64,000 nucleotides of DNA from Tolypothrix sp. PCC 7910. Its GTDB lineage: Bacteria; Cyanobacteriota; Cyanobacteriia; Cyanobacteriales; Nostocaceae. Below, one piece after another: positions 29,092 to 37,050 of the stretch. The translations under genes were made by a program, and so were the position numbers. Location of the stretch: assembly GCF_011769525.1 (NCBI RefSeq), contig NZ_CP050440.1, forward strand, positions 5,705,501 through 5,769,500, in the 5' to 3' direction. The notes under the pieces were generated by a model that was not told the DNA's origin, did no database searches, and saw nothing but the letters and a program-made list of their open reading frames with translations. Positions within the stretch are counted from its first letter, which is position 1; the number at the start of each line of letters is the position of its first letter.

Positions 29092-30360
29092 CTAACAGGG
29101 TTTAAGGATAGTAACAGCGTAATTGTGCGGTGAAAGATATTGTTTAGCTAATTGTTGCAGTTCTTGGGCATCAAAAGACAAAACTTGTTGAGGATATGTA
29201 ACTGCTAATTCAGCTTGGGCGATCGTATTGTAGTATCCGTAAAGGCCAGTAAGTTGATTAGGCGTTTCTGTGGAAAACGCATACTCATTACACAGCAGCC
29301 TGCGTGTGCGGTCTAACTCATGCTGGCTGATGGGCTGATTTTGCAAATCTTCCAAGTGAGCGCGAATCAAAAACTCAACTTTCTCCAAATGTTCTGGTTC
29401 TAACCAAGCAGTAATTGTAAATAAACTGGATTCCCGTTGCAGGGAAAAATTACTACAGATCCCTTGTACTAATTGTAGTTCTTCTCGCAAATCACGGACT
29501 AATCGTGAAGTTCTTCCTTCTGCGAGTAACACTGATAGCAAATCTAAACCATAGGCTGTGCGTAGTTGTTCAACTCCTGGAGCCAGCCACGCCATCATCA
29601 AACGAGCCTGTTCTAACCTGGGTAAACGCAATTCTCTACGGTGAATACCCTCAATGATTGGCTCTCGGCTTTTTTCTACTACAGGACAATCAGAGCGTTC
29701 AGCAAAATTACCAAAAGAGTAATTAACTAAATCTAAAGCGGAATGTTGATTAATTCCCCCCACAATTACCACCGTCATATTTTCTGGTTGGTAGTGGGCG
29801 CGGTGAAAACAACGCATTGCTTCTGGTGATTGCAGCATCAGTTGTTTTTCTGTACCCAGCACTGAACGTCCGTAAGGGTGTTGGTGGTAAACACTCTGAA
29901 GTAGCGTCTGAAATCCTAACCAATCTGGGTCATCATGATAAGAGCGAATCTCTTCTAACACAACATCCCGTTCGCGGATAAATTCATTATCTGGAATTGC
30001 CGCATTCAGCAACAATTCACTCAAATGGGGCAGAGTTTCTTGCAAGTAAGGGGCGGCTGTTGTCAAGGAATAATGAGCATAGTCGTAACTTGTAGCCGCA
30101 TTACTCACTCCACCTTTATTTTCGATGTTATGATCAAATACCCCAGGCGGTAGAGTCGCTGTACCTTTAAAAATCATGTGTTCTAAAAAGTGAGCCATCC
30201 CAAACCAAGGTTCTGGTTCTAAGGTCGCTCCGGCACGCACCCACACATCTGCCACAACTACAGGGGTAGTCGGAATTTCTTGATGAATAAACGTTAAACC
30301 ATTGTCTAGATGGAAAACCGATGCTGGGAACACGGTATTTATTAATTGTTGTTTTGACAA
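29092..30360 (-). CDS. M16 family zinc metallopeptidase (catalytic subunit)
   Basis: 422 residues. The inverted zinc motif is intact in MAHFLEHMIFKGT (His57, Glu60, His61), with the third ligand region VVLEEIRSYHDDP about 75 residues later. The second half has the Arg/Tyr-containing substrate site region (TSRLVRDLREELQLVQGICS). Related enzymes degrade or process peptides, and in chloroplasts degrade transit peptides; the substrate here is unknown. With the inactive downstream paralogue it probably forms a heterodimer. The start is uncertain: TTG at 30360 gives the longest frame and no Shine-Dalgarno is obvious. Confidence 0.92.
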   Translation of the reverse strand: MSKQQLINTVFPASVFHLDNGLTFIHQEIPTTPVVVADVWVRAGATLEPEPWFGMAHFLEHMIFKGTATLPPGVFDHNIENKGGVSNAATSYDYAHYSLTTAAPYLQETLPHLSELLLNAAIPDNEFIRERDVVLEEIRSYHDDPDWLGFQTLLQSVYHQHPYGRSVLGTEKQLMLQSPEAMRCFHRAHYQPENMTVVIVGGINQHSALDLVNYSFGNFAERSDCPVVEKSREPIIEGIHRRELRLPRLEQARLMMAWLAPGVEQLRTAYGLDLLSVLLAEGRTSRLVRDLREELQLVQGICSNFSLQRESSLFTITAWLEPEHLEKVEFLIRAHLEDLQNQPISQHELDRTRRLLCNEYAFSTETPNQLTGLYGYYNTIAQAELAVTYPQQVLSFDAQELQQLAKQYLSPHNYAVTILKPC

Positions 30361-30469
30361 TTTTTTGTAGCTTTAACCACAATTTAACGCAATCAGGCCA
30401 TATTAACTCTTCAGCATACTTAATTCCGAATCAATTTATACAAAATTGGTTTAAATTGAAATAAAATTT

Positions 30470-30585
30470 GGGCATGGGGCATAGGGCATAGGGCATTGGG
30501 AAAAGCAGGGTGGAAAAATAACAAACACCAATTACCAATTACCCATTACCCATTACCAAATGACAAATGACAAATGACAAACATA
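30470..30585. repeat. Heptanucleotide-type repeat tract
   Basis: Units of GGGCATA, then ATTACCA/ATTACCC, then TGACAAA (four) run consecutively between the M16 operon and the 6S RNA terminator. Confidence 0.85.
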
Positions 30586-30589
30586 ATTA

Positions 30590-30621
30590 AAGCTCCCAAA
30601 GTTTGACCAACTTGGGAGCTT
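30590..30621 (-). terminator. Terminator hairpin after 6S RNA
   Basis: AAGCTCCCAAGTT and AACTTTGGGAGCTT form a 13-bp stem (one bulge) with a five-base loop on the minus strand, followed by TAATTATGTTT. It is placed 14 bases after the 6S closing stem. Confidence 0.75.
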
Positions 30622-30634
30622 AAAATTTTGAGTT

Positions 30635-30813
30635 CACCGCGACGCCGTTTTACCTAAGTTTATGACCTGGTTAAACCAGGTGGGCATCTAAATCGCTCGT
30701 TTAAAGTTTCCGGGTACTTGCCCGGTCTACTGCCACGAGAACTCTTTGATTCCCTTGTCTTTAAAGGCATAGATCAAAAAACTTGATGGCAGTCACCAAC
30801 GTCGTAGTGCAAC
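30635..30813 (-). ncRNA. ssrS: 6S RNA (6Sa), about 179 nt
   Basis: No ORF covers this region, yet it has the shape of 6S RNA. The 5' side (CACTACGACGTTG, from 30809 downward) pairs with the 3' side (CGGCGTCGCGGTG, ending at 30635) at 12 of 13 positions counting G-U, giving the closing stem. Internal hairpins are ACCTGGTTTAACCAGGT and CCGGGCAAGTACCCGG. A TATAAT box at 30820-30825 sits about seven bases before the predicted 5' end, and a terminator hairpin follows the 3' end. Cyanobacterial 6S genes are known to lie next to purK, as here (downstream, same strand). 6S RNA mimics an open promoter and binds RNA polymerase. Exact ends are inferred. Confidence 0.82.
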
Positions 30814-30819
30814 TAACTC

Positions 30820-30825
30820 ATTATA
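30820..30825 (-). promoter_or_regulatory. -10 box of the 6S RNA promoter
   Basis: A perfect TATAAT on the minus strand, within 45 bp after the purK stop codon. A TTGAAC about 21 bases upstream is a weak, widely spaced -35 candidate. Confidence 0.6.
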
Positions 30826-30864
30826 GCTTTCAAAAAGTTGTTGTGTGTTCAATAGAAAAATTTT

Positions 30865-32031
30865 CTAGAAAAATTCACTGGGATACCAGATAGACTCTAT
30901 GGTGTGGGCGATCGCGATCGCCTCGTCGCGGTTTCGACTATCCAGTAAAACGGTGACGTGTCCTAGCTTACGTCCAGGACGGGATTCTGTCTTGCCGTAC
31001 CAATGAATGTAAGATTGAGAAATTTCTGCGATTTTCTGGCGTTTGCTTTGGTAGTCACTGTGAGAAGTTTCGTAACCTAGCAGGTTTACCATTACAGCGC
31101 TAGGGGTTTTGATGGCGGTATTCCCCAAAGCCAAACCACAAACTGCTCTCAAGTGTTGTTCAAATTGGGATGTTTCACAAGCATCTAGGGAAAAGTGCCC
31201 AGAATTGTGGGTACGAGGAGCAATTTCGTTGACTAAGACTTTACCATCTCGGGTGAGAAATAACTCAATTCCAAAAACTCCTACTGCTTGTAGGCTATTT
31301 AATAAAGTATGGGCGATCGCTTCTATTTCTGCTGCTTGATTGGGCGTAATCTCGGCTGGCGCAATCACTCGGCGACAAACCTGTTGTTCTTGTTGGGTTT
31401 CCACAACTGGGTATGTCACAACTTCGCCATCTACAGAACGAGATGCGATGATTGCTAACTCTCGCTCAAAGGGTACAAATTCTTCTACTAAAAATAGTGA
31501 TGGATTGTTAGTGAGCTTTTCCTGCAAACTAGCCCAATCCTTAATTATAAAAGTGCCCTGACCGTCATACCCGTGACGACGAGATTTGACAACTACAGGA
31601 AATCCCAGATGTTCGATTTTAGATTGGAGATTTTCTAGCTCATCAGTGTTCAAAGCCTCATCAAGGGCGAAAAAATGAGGAACAGGTAAACCTAATTCTT
31701 GTAAATAGCAGCGCTGATGATATTTGTCTAAAAGTGGCGCTAAAGCCGCTAATCGGGGACGGAAACAAAGGCCTTGGTTTTCTAGGGTAGATAAAGCATC
31801 CAGGTTGACAAATTCGTTCTCAAAAGTGATGACATCGCTTTTTTGCGCTAACACTGCTGTACTAGCAGCGTCATCAACTGGGGCAAAAACTGCTTCCTGA
31901 GCAATACTTACAGCGGGATCGTTTTTACTCGGAGTTTGCACCAGCAAATCTACACCTAACTTTTTTGCTGCATCTCCCATCATCCAGGCCAGTTGCCCGC
32001 CACCGATTATACCAACACGCTTCATTAACAT
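30865..32031 (-). CDS. purK: N5-carboxyaminoimidazole ribonucleotide synthase
   Basis: The ATP-grasp enzyme converts AIR, bicarbonate and ATP to N5-CAIR in purine synthesis. 388 residues. Visible are VGIIGGGQLAWMM at the start, the ATP-grasp lid region PVVVKSRRHGYDGQGT, LVEEFVPFERELAII, VFGIELFLTRDGKVLVNEIAPRTHNSGH, and the C-terminal HVTVL domain. The first ATG (32031) overlaps the stop codon of the upstream pentapeptide gene by 7 bp (ATGTTAATG); the second ATG at 32025 is an alternative. The overlap suggests translational coupling. The 6S RNA gene follows on the same strand. Confidence 0.96.
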   Translation of the reverse strand: MLMKRVGIIGGGQLAWMMGDAAKKLGVDLLVQTPSKNDPAVSIAQEAVFAPVDDAASTAVLAQKSDVITFENEFVNLDALSTLENQGLCFRPRLAALAPLLDKYHQRCYLQELGLPVPHFFALDEALNTDELENLQSKIEHLGFPVVVKSRRHGYDGQGTFIIKDWASLQEKLTNNPSLFLVEEFVPFERELAIIASRSVDGEVVTYPVVETQQEQQVCRRVIAPAEITPNQAAEIEAIAHTLLNSLQAVGVFGIELFLTRDGKVLVNEIAPRTHNSGHFSLDACETSQFEQHLRAVCGLALGNTAIKTPSAVMVNLLGYETSHSDYQSKRQKIAEISQSYIHWYGKTESRPGRKLGHVTVLLDSRNRDEAIAIAHTIESIWYPSEFF

Positions 32032-32510
32032 CCTAGAGAATCTCGGGTTTGCACACCTGTTTTAGAATTAATACCACTGGCTTTGGCGCAAAGTTCTTTG
32101 ATTTGGGCCTTATCCAAAACTGCATCCGTGAAATCTGCATTACTAATGTTCACATCAGTAAAAATTGCACGTAATAATAGGGCTTCTTTGAGAACTGTAT
32201 CGCTTAAATCAGATCCAGTTAAGTTTACCTGATCCACCATTGCATTTGTTAAATCAGCCCCGTGCAGGTTTGCTTTTGTCATCACCGAAGCACTCAAAAC
32301 TGCTCCGCGTAAATCAGCACCCGTAAAGTTAGTCAATTCTAAATTGGCATTAGAAAACTCTGCTGCTTGCAAACTCTCTCCAGAAAAATCATGCCTTGTT
32401 AGCTGTGCATTGCTAAATGACAGTGGATGAGTCCAGTCTGCCAGTGCAGGGGGAGCAATGAATAATACCATTATCCCCAAAATAAATGCCAACCCTTGCC
32501 GCCAAAACAT
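32025..32510 (-). CDS. Pentapeptide-repeat protein with signal peptide (lumen/periplasm)
   Basis: 161 residues. Residues 1-24 form a signal peptide ending PPALA before DWTHPLSF. Residues about 38-135 consist of pentapeptide repeats of the A(D/N)LXX type (ANLELTNFTGADLRGAVLSA and similar), predicting a right-handed beta helix. The C-terminus has two cysteines (ELCAKASG, SLGC), a possible disulfide. It resembles thylakoid-lumen pentapeptide proteins of the TL15/TL17 kind. It overlaps the purK start by a few bases, so the two are co-translated, though no functional link is known. Confidence 0.88.
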   Translation of the reverse strand: MFWRQGLAFILGIMVLFIAPPALADWTHPLSFSNAQLTRHDFSGESLQAAEFSNANLELTNFTGADLRGAVLSASVMTKANLHGADLTNAMVDQVNLTGSDLSDTVLKEALLLRAIFTDVNISNADFTDAVLDKAQIKELCAKASGINSKTGVQTRDSLGC

Positions 32511-32559
32511 ATCTACTAGCTCATCTAGTTGGTGTATTTTAGCTTATCGCATTTGAGGG

Positions 32560-32640
32560 TTTGGGGTTTGGTAATGGGTAATGGGTAATTGGGGTTGTGC
32601 AAGGGAATAGGGCATAATTTTGAATTTTGAATTGTTTTTC
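32560..32640. repeat. Short repeat tract
   Basis: GGTAATG/GGTAATT-type units followed by TTTGAAT-type units between the pentapeptide gene and the Fur-family gene. Confidence 0.7.
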
Positions 32641-32650
32641 TCCCTCATCT

Positions 32651-33067
32651 TCATTGACAGCGATCGCAAACTCCCTGAACTATCACCTCTAACTTTTCGG
32701 CTTTTAACCCTGGGCGGAGGTGGCTCAAATCAATGTTGCCGAAGGTATCCCATTCGATATCTTCTATAGTGCGACAGTTGGTGCAGCGAAAATGATGATG
32801 CTGGGCAACATTGGCATCGTAGCGAGAAACACCCTCTTCTAAAAGCACTTCTCGCACTAAACCTACCTCACGCAATGCTTGCAGCGCTGCATACACCGTC
32901 GCTTGTGATGAGATGGGTACGTCTTTATTTAAATCCGTCAAAATTTGCTCAACAGTGGGGTGGTCTCGTCTTTCCAGCAGGTTTGCATAGACTGCGAACC
33001 TCTGAGGCGTGACTCGCAATCCTTTACTCTTCAGTATCTTGATAATCTCGTCAGCTTGTTGCTGCAT
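32651..33067 (-). CDS. perR: Fur-family regulator, PerR type
   Basis: 138 residues. The N-terminal winged helix contains GLRVTPQRFAVYANLLE and SSQATVYAALQALREVGLV. The C-terminal metal-sensing domain contains YDANVAQHHHFRCTNC and a second VCDRC, giving the structural Cys4 zinc site. It is divergent from a type II peroxiredoxin gene, the arrangement of Synechocystis slr1738 (PerR) and sll1621, which supports the peroxide-sensing assignment over iron or zinc control. A 17-bp palindrome in the shared promoter region is a candidate binding site. The alternative is FurA or Zur; Zur proteins usually have a different metal-ligand pattern. Confidence 0.87.
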   Translation of the reverse strand: MQQQADEIIKILKSKGLRVTPQRFAVYANLLERRDHPTVEQILTDLNKDVPISSQATVYAALQALREVGLVREVLLEEGVSRYDANVAQHHHFRCTNCRTIEDIEWDTFGNIDLSHLRPGLKAEKLEVIVQGVCDRCQ

Positions 33068-33191
33068 AGCAGGTACTTGAATACAGTAAATACGCCTAAT
33101 AACAATATTATAACTTTTCCACTCTAATAATTCATCAAAAGAAAAAAGCTTTTAAAAAAATAAGTATTTCTAACTATTTACTAATTCTTAT

Positions 33192-33208
33192 ATCAGAATT
33201 ATTCTGAT
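33192..33208. promoter_or_regulatory. Candidate PerR box
   Basis: ATCAGAATTATTCTGAT is a perfect 8-1-8 palindrome, the size and AT-rich form of PerR/Fur operators (7-1-7 core). It lies 80 bp before the peroxiredoxin start and 125 bp before the perR start, so it could control both. Confidence 0.65.
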
Positions 33209-33287
33209 TTACAGGTGGCAAGCGACCACAGCAAAATATTCAAGCTCACACAAAAGTTTAATTATTCCATCTAAAAACGAGGTATTT

Positions 33288-33860
33288 ATGACTGCTATCT
33301 CTCGCGTTCCTGATGTTGTATTCAAAACTCGTGTTCGGGATGAGTCCGTACCTGGCCCTAATCCTTACCGTTGGCAAGACCGGACAACTGAAGAAATTTT
33401 TGGCGGGAAAAAAGTAGTCTTATTTGCTTTACCTGGGGCGTTCACACCTACTTGTTCTTCTACCCACCTACCCCGTTATGAAGAACTCTACGATCAATTC
33501 ACAGCTTTAGGTGTCGATCAAATTATTTGTCTTTCTGTAAATGATGCGTTTGTCATGTTCCAATGGGGTAAACAACAAGGAGCAAAAAACGTGTTCTTGT
33601 TACCCGATGGTAGTGGTGAATTTACTCGCAAGATGGGAATGTTAGTAGATAAATCTAACATCGGCTTTGGGATGCGGTCTTGGCGGTATGCAATGGTTGT
33701 CAACAATGGACAAATTGAGAAGATGTTCATTGAGCCAGGTTTTGAAGACAACTGCGTCACCGATCCTTTTGAAGTATCTGATGCAGATACGGTTTTGGCT
33801 TACCTCAAAGGTGTAGAAAGAATTAAAGAAGTTGCACCTCGGTTGGCATTTGTAGGCTAG
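33288..33860 (+). CDS. Type II peroxiredoxin (Prx5 family)
   Basis: 190 residues. The peroxidatic cysteine is in [16 protein letters not shown] (Cys56), with the Prx5-type context FALPG before it. Further Prx5 landmarks are [16 protein letters not shown], the conserved Arg in [12 protein letters not shown], and a C-terminal cysteine ([18 protein letters not shown]). It reduces hydrogen and alkyl peroxides using glutathione/glutaredoxin or thioredoxin. It is divergent from perR and 394 bp upstream of glutathione reductase on the same strand. The AACGAGGTATTT context before the ATG gives a usable ribosome site. Confidence 0.95.
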   Translation: MTAISRVPDVVFKTRVRDESVPGPNPYRWQDRTTEEIFGGKKVVLFALPGAFTPTCSSTHLPRYEELYDQFTALGVDQIICLSVNDAFVMFQWGKQQGAKNVFLLPDGSGEFTRKMGMLVDKSNIGFGMRSWRYAMVVNNGQIEKMFIEPGFEDNCVTDPFEVSDADTVLAYLKGVERIKEVAPRLAFVG

Positions 33861-34254
33861 CCAGAATTTTAGATTTTGGATTTTGGATTGAAACCAAAGT
33901 CCAAAACAAAAATCGAATTGCCCAATTAATTCAGTCAACATTCATCAGTCAACATTCAACTTTTTATCGTTTATTAATTCTGCAATTGTTGGTTTTTAGG
34001 CAAGGGAAGTTCAATCAAAATTACTTCCTTTGCCTGTTTCATTCGTAATTGAATTTAAGTTATAAGCTAATAAGAAATTAATTTGCTTCAATAGAGCAGA
34101 ACAAATACTCATTAATAAAGAAATTGATAAAAATTTAACATTCCAGATGGATATATTTTAATTTACATAATACTTGCTTAAATTGAAACAATATTAATCA
34201 AATTATACAGAAAAATTTTCCAGGTAATTAAGTTTGAATTAGGAGCGAAGTGAT
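33861..34254. other. Intergenic region, peroxiredoxin to gor
   Basis: A short TTTTGGA-type repeat (33868-33890) and a CAGTCAACATTCA duplication near 33930-33960, then AT-rich DNA presumably holding the gor promoter. GGAGCGAAGTG just before the gor ATG is a plausible ribosome site. Confidence 0.5.
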
Positions 34255-35607
34255 ATGACTTACGATTTTGATTTATTTGTAATTGGTGCGGGTTCAGGTG
34301 GGATTGCTACTGCGCGGCGTGCGGCGGAATATGGCGCAAGAGTAGGTATTGCAGAATTTGACAGACTTGGTGGTACTTGTGTGACTCGCGGTTGCGTACC
34401 GAAAAAATTAATGGTTTATGCGGCTCGCTTCCCGAGTATTTTTGAAGAATCACAAGGGTATGGTTGGAGTCCTGTGCAAAGTTCTCTGAATTGGGAAGAT
34501 ATGATTAATCGTGTGAATAATGAAGTCACACGACTGAATGGTATCTACCAAAGAATGTTAGATAATTCCAAAGTGCAGGTATATCAGGGTAGGGCAAAAT
34601 TTGTTGATAATCATACTGTGGAAATTGGTGATACTAAAGTTACTGCCGATAAAATCTTAATTGCTGTTGGAGGTACGCCAATTCGTCCTGATATTCCTGG
34701 GATTGAACACGCATTAATTTCTGATGATTTATTTACGATGAATCCCCAACCTCAACGAGTAGTTTTGCTGGGAGGTGGGTATATAGGCTCTGAATTTGCT
34801 TGTATATTGAATGGTTTGGGTGCAGAAGTTATTCAGGTGATTCGCCATGATAAAATTTTGCGTGGCTTCGATGAAGATTTACGGACAGAAATTCAAGAGG
34901 GAATGATTCGCCACGGCATTAAGATTATCAATAATGCTGAGATTTTGGAAATTGCAAAAACTGATAGTGGTGTTAATGTCAAACTGAAAACCGATAAAGA
35001 AGAAAATATTTTAGCAGACGCAATTAGTTTGGCAGCTTTGGGACGGAAACCTAATACCGATAATATTGGTTTAGAAAATACTGGTGTCAAAGTCGATGAA
35101 GCGGGAATGATTTTAGTTGATAGCTACAGCCGCACAGCGGAAGAGAATATTTATGCTGTCGGTGATTGTACTAATAAATTGCAACTTACTCCTGTAGCAA
35201 TTAATGAAGGACGAGCCTTTGCTGATACCGTCTTTGGTGGAAAATCTCGGGTGATGAGTTATGAAAATATTCCCACAGCAGTTTTTACGAATCCTGAAGC
35301 GGCGACAGTAGGGTTAACGGAAGCAGAGGCAGTGGAAAAATATGGTAGCGATCGCATTCAAGTTTATCGCAGTCGTTTCCGTCCTATGTACTACACCCTA
35401 GCAGGCAAAGAAGAAAAAACCTTGATGAAGTTGATTGTCGAGAAAGAAAGCGATCGCGTTTTAGGCGCACACATGGTAGGTGATTATGCTGCGGAGATTA
35501 TCCAAGGAGTTGCGATCGCTGTGAAAATGGGTGCGAAAAAAGCTGATTTCGATGCGACAGTGGGAATTCACCCCAGTTCTGCGGAAGAATTTGTCACTAT
35601 GAGATGA
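34255..35607 (+). CDS. gor: Glutathione reductase
   Basis: A flavoprotein that reduces glutathione disulfide with NADPH. 450 residues. The FAD motif is DLFVIGAGSGGIATARRAAE (residues 6-25). The redox-active pair is GGTCVTRGCVPKKL (Cys42, Cys47); the VTRG between the cysteines is the form seen in cyanobacterial and plant glutathione reductases rather than the VNVG of most others. The second nucleotide motif is LLGGGYIGSEFACIL, and the active-site His439 with Glu444 is in HPSSAEEF. Its position downstream of peroxiredoxin and perR suggests shared peroxide-defence work. Confidence 0.96.
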   Translation: MTYDFDLFVIGAGSGGIATARRAAEYGARVGIAEFDRLGGTCVTRGCVPKKLMVYAARFPSIFEESQGYGWSPVQSSLNWEDMINRVNNEVTRLNGIYQRMLDNSKVQVYQGRAKFVDNHTVEIGDTKVTADKILIAVGGTPIRPDIPGIEHALISDDLFTMNPQPQRVVLLGGGYIGSEFACILNGLGAEVIQVIRHDKILRGFDEDLRTEIQEGMIRHGIKIINNAEILEIAKTDSGVNVKLKTDKEENILADAISLAALGRKPNTDNIGLENTGVKVDEAGMILVDSYSRTAEENIYAVGDCTNKLQLTPVAINEGRAFADTVFGGKSRVMSYENIPTAVFTNPEAATVGLTEAEAVEKYGSDRIQVYRSRFRPMYYTLAGKEEKTLMKLIVEKESDRVLGAHMVGDYAAEIIQGVAIAVKMGAKKADFDATVGIHPSSAEEFVTMR

Positions 35608-35664
35608 GGACGTTAGGGAAAAATATTTATATACAGCCTTGTTCCACTACATGCAGTACACAGC

Positions 35665-35688
35665 AAGGGCGCACATATGTGCGCCCTT
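35665..35688. terminator. 24-bp perfect palindrome after gor
   Basis: AAGGGCGCACAT followed directly by its reverse complement, ending ATGTGCGCCCTT, 58 bases after the gor stop. It forms a 10-11 bp GC-rich stem with almost no loop, followed by ATATTAAT. It is probably a transcript end or a dispersed palindrome. Confidence 0.6.
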
Positions 35689-36278
35689 ATATTAATCTGT
35701 AAACTCACGAAATTGCCATCAGCTGTATTTGTTATCTTCCCATTACAGGTTTCCCCTCTACCTGCCAGTTATCCATTAGTCGTATTTTCTTAATGTTCCT
35801 AGGACTCAGACTATGAGGGGATGGCAGAAATAAATAAAGACGGCATGATGAAATTTAGATATAGAAATATAACCTGCCATCAGGAGACCCTAAGTTACTC
35901 AATGTTGATATTTATTGTTTACAATTCTTGATTTTTAAAATTTAGTTTTAATTTAGCTTTAGTATATATATTTGTTTTATGACTATTTTAGATTTGAGCA
36001 ACTGTTCACATTGCTGTTTACATTAGTTTACTTGTTAGTTTGTAAGTTAAGTTTATTGACTTTTGATTTAACCAGCCTCATTAGGCTGTTAGTCTTGTAA
36101 TCAAGTTAAGCATTGTTTGAGTGTATTCATAATATGGTTCTCAAATGCTTGATAAAGCTTTATTTTTAGTGGAGAAATACCTTCAAGTTTGTAGCTATCA
36201 AATAGCTGCTCTCAACTATAACTAAGACTTTCTATTCACAAAACTACACAAATTTCACAAGTCATAGTAGCAAACCCG
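35689..36278. other. Gene-free AT-rich interval
   Basis: About 590 bp with no convincing ORF or repeat. GTTTA- and AGTTTA-rich stretches only. Confidence 0.45.
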
Positions 36279-36602
36279 ATGATGAATCATTACGCGATTG
36301 AATGGATTGAAGCATGGTGCCTAGAAAATGGCTGGACAGATTTATTTGTTGAGCGCCGTAATAACTTTTGGGCTTTTCCTCCTGGCTGTGTAATGCCAGA
36401 ACCAATCCCCACTCACGTGCTGAGAGTGATTAAAGCCGAAAAGGGACAGACTATGGAAGAAAAGCTGTGGTCAATATCAGCAATCATTGGCACAGCTGTA
36501 GCTGTCTTTTCTACAGTTTTCTTGAAATGTCCTATGCCATTGGTATTAGCTTTTGCTTTTAACGCCGTTACTGTGGCTCAGTTAGAACTTGAAGATGCCT
36601 AA
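36279..36602 (+). CDS. Small protein of unknown function with C-terminal membrane segment
   Basis: 107 residues. The N-terminal half is soluble (HYAIEWIEAWCLENGWTDLF, then FWAFPPGCVMPEPIP), and the C-terminal half (about 65-103) is hydrophobic and could form one or two membrane helices around a Cys-Pro (LKCPMPL). The start is ATGATG at 36279. I recognise no family, though the Trp-rich N-terminus looks conserved rather than random. It is followed by a strong intrinsic terminator, which supports a real, separately transcribed gene. Confidence 0.65.
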   Translation: MMNHYAIEWIEAWCLENGWTDLFVERRNNFWAFPPGCVMPEPIPTHVLRVIKAEKGQTMEEKLWSISAIIGTAVAVFSTVFLKCPMPLVLAFAFNAVTVAQLELEDA

Positions 36603-36647
36603 ATTTTTAGTTTGGGTCTCACTAACAATTAGGCTTAATAATTTAAG

Positions 36648-36685
36648 ACTGCTCTTGACTACACCTTCAGCAAGAGCAGTTTTTG
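36648..36685 (+). terminator. Intrinsic terminator
   Basis: ACTGCTCTTG pairs with CAAGAGCAGT across a 13-base loop, followed by TTTTG. It lies 45 bases after the stop of the small membrane protein gene. Confidence 0.85.
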
Positions 36686-37050
36686 ATTGATTATCTACCA
36701 AATTAAATATCTATATTTTGAATTAATTATCTACCTCAAGATAATTAATAAACTTTTCACTTAAGTAGATTAGCTGTATTTTGTCAAACCTAGTATTTGT
36801 CATGCAGCATCATCTTTAATTAGAGAATTAAGTTGAGATTAAGTCTTCCTTTGTAGAAAATTAACAATTTACCAATAGCAGAAACAATACTAAGTAAAAA
36901 ATACAACACTTTATATTAGCGCTATGGTAATAAAAGCTTTATCCGCCAAGAATAATATTCACATAGGTTACGTATAATTGACCTGTTTAAGAGTAATATA
37001 TATTGCTAATTTTGATTAACTTATATTATGTACCAGGGTCAAAAGTAAGA
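36686..37050 (+). other. Intergenic region upstream of phoD
   Basis: AT-rich. I looked for tandem CTTAACC-like Pho-box repeats and saw none that I would report. Confidence 0.4.
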
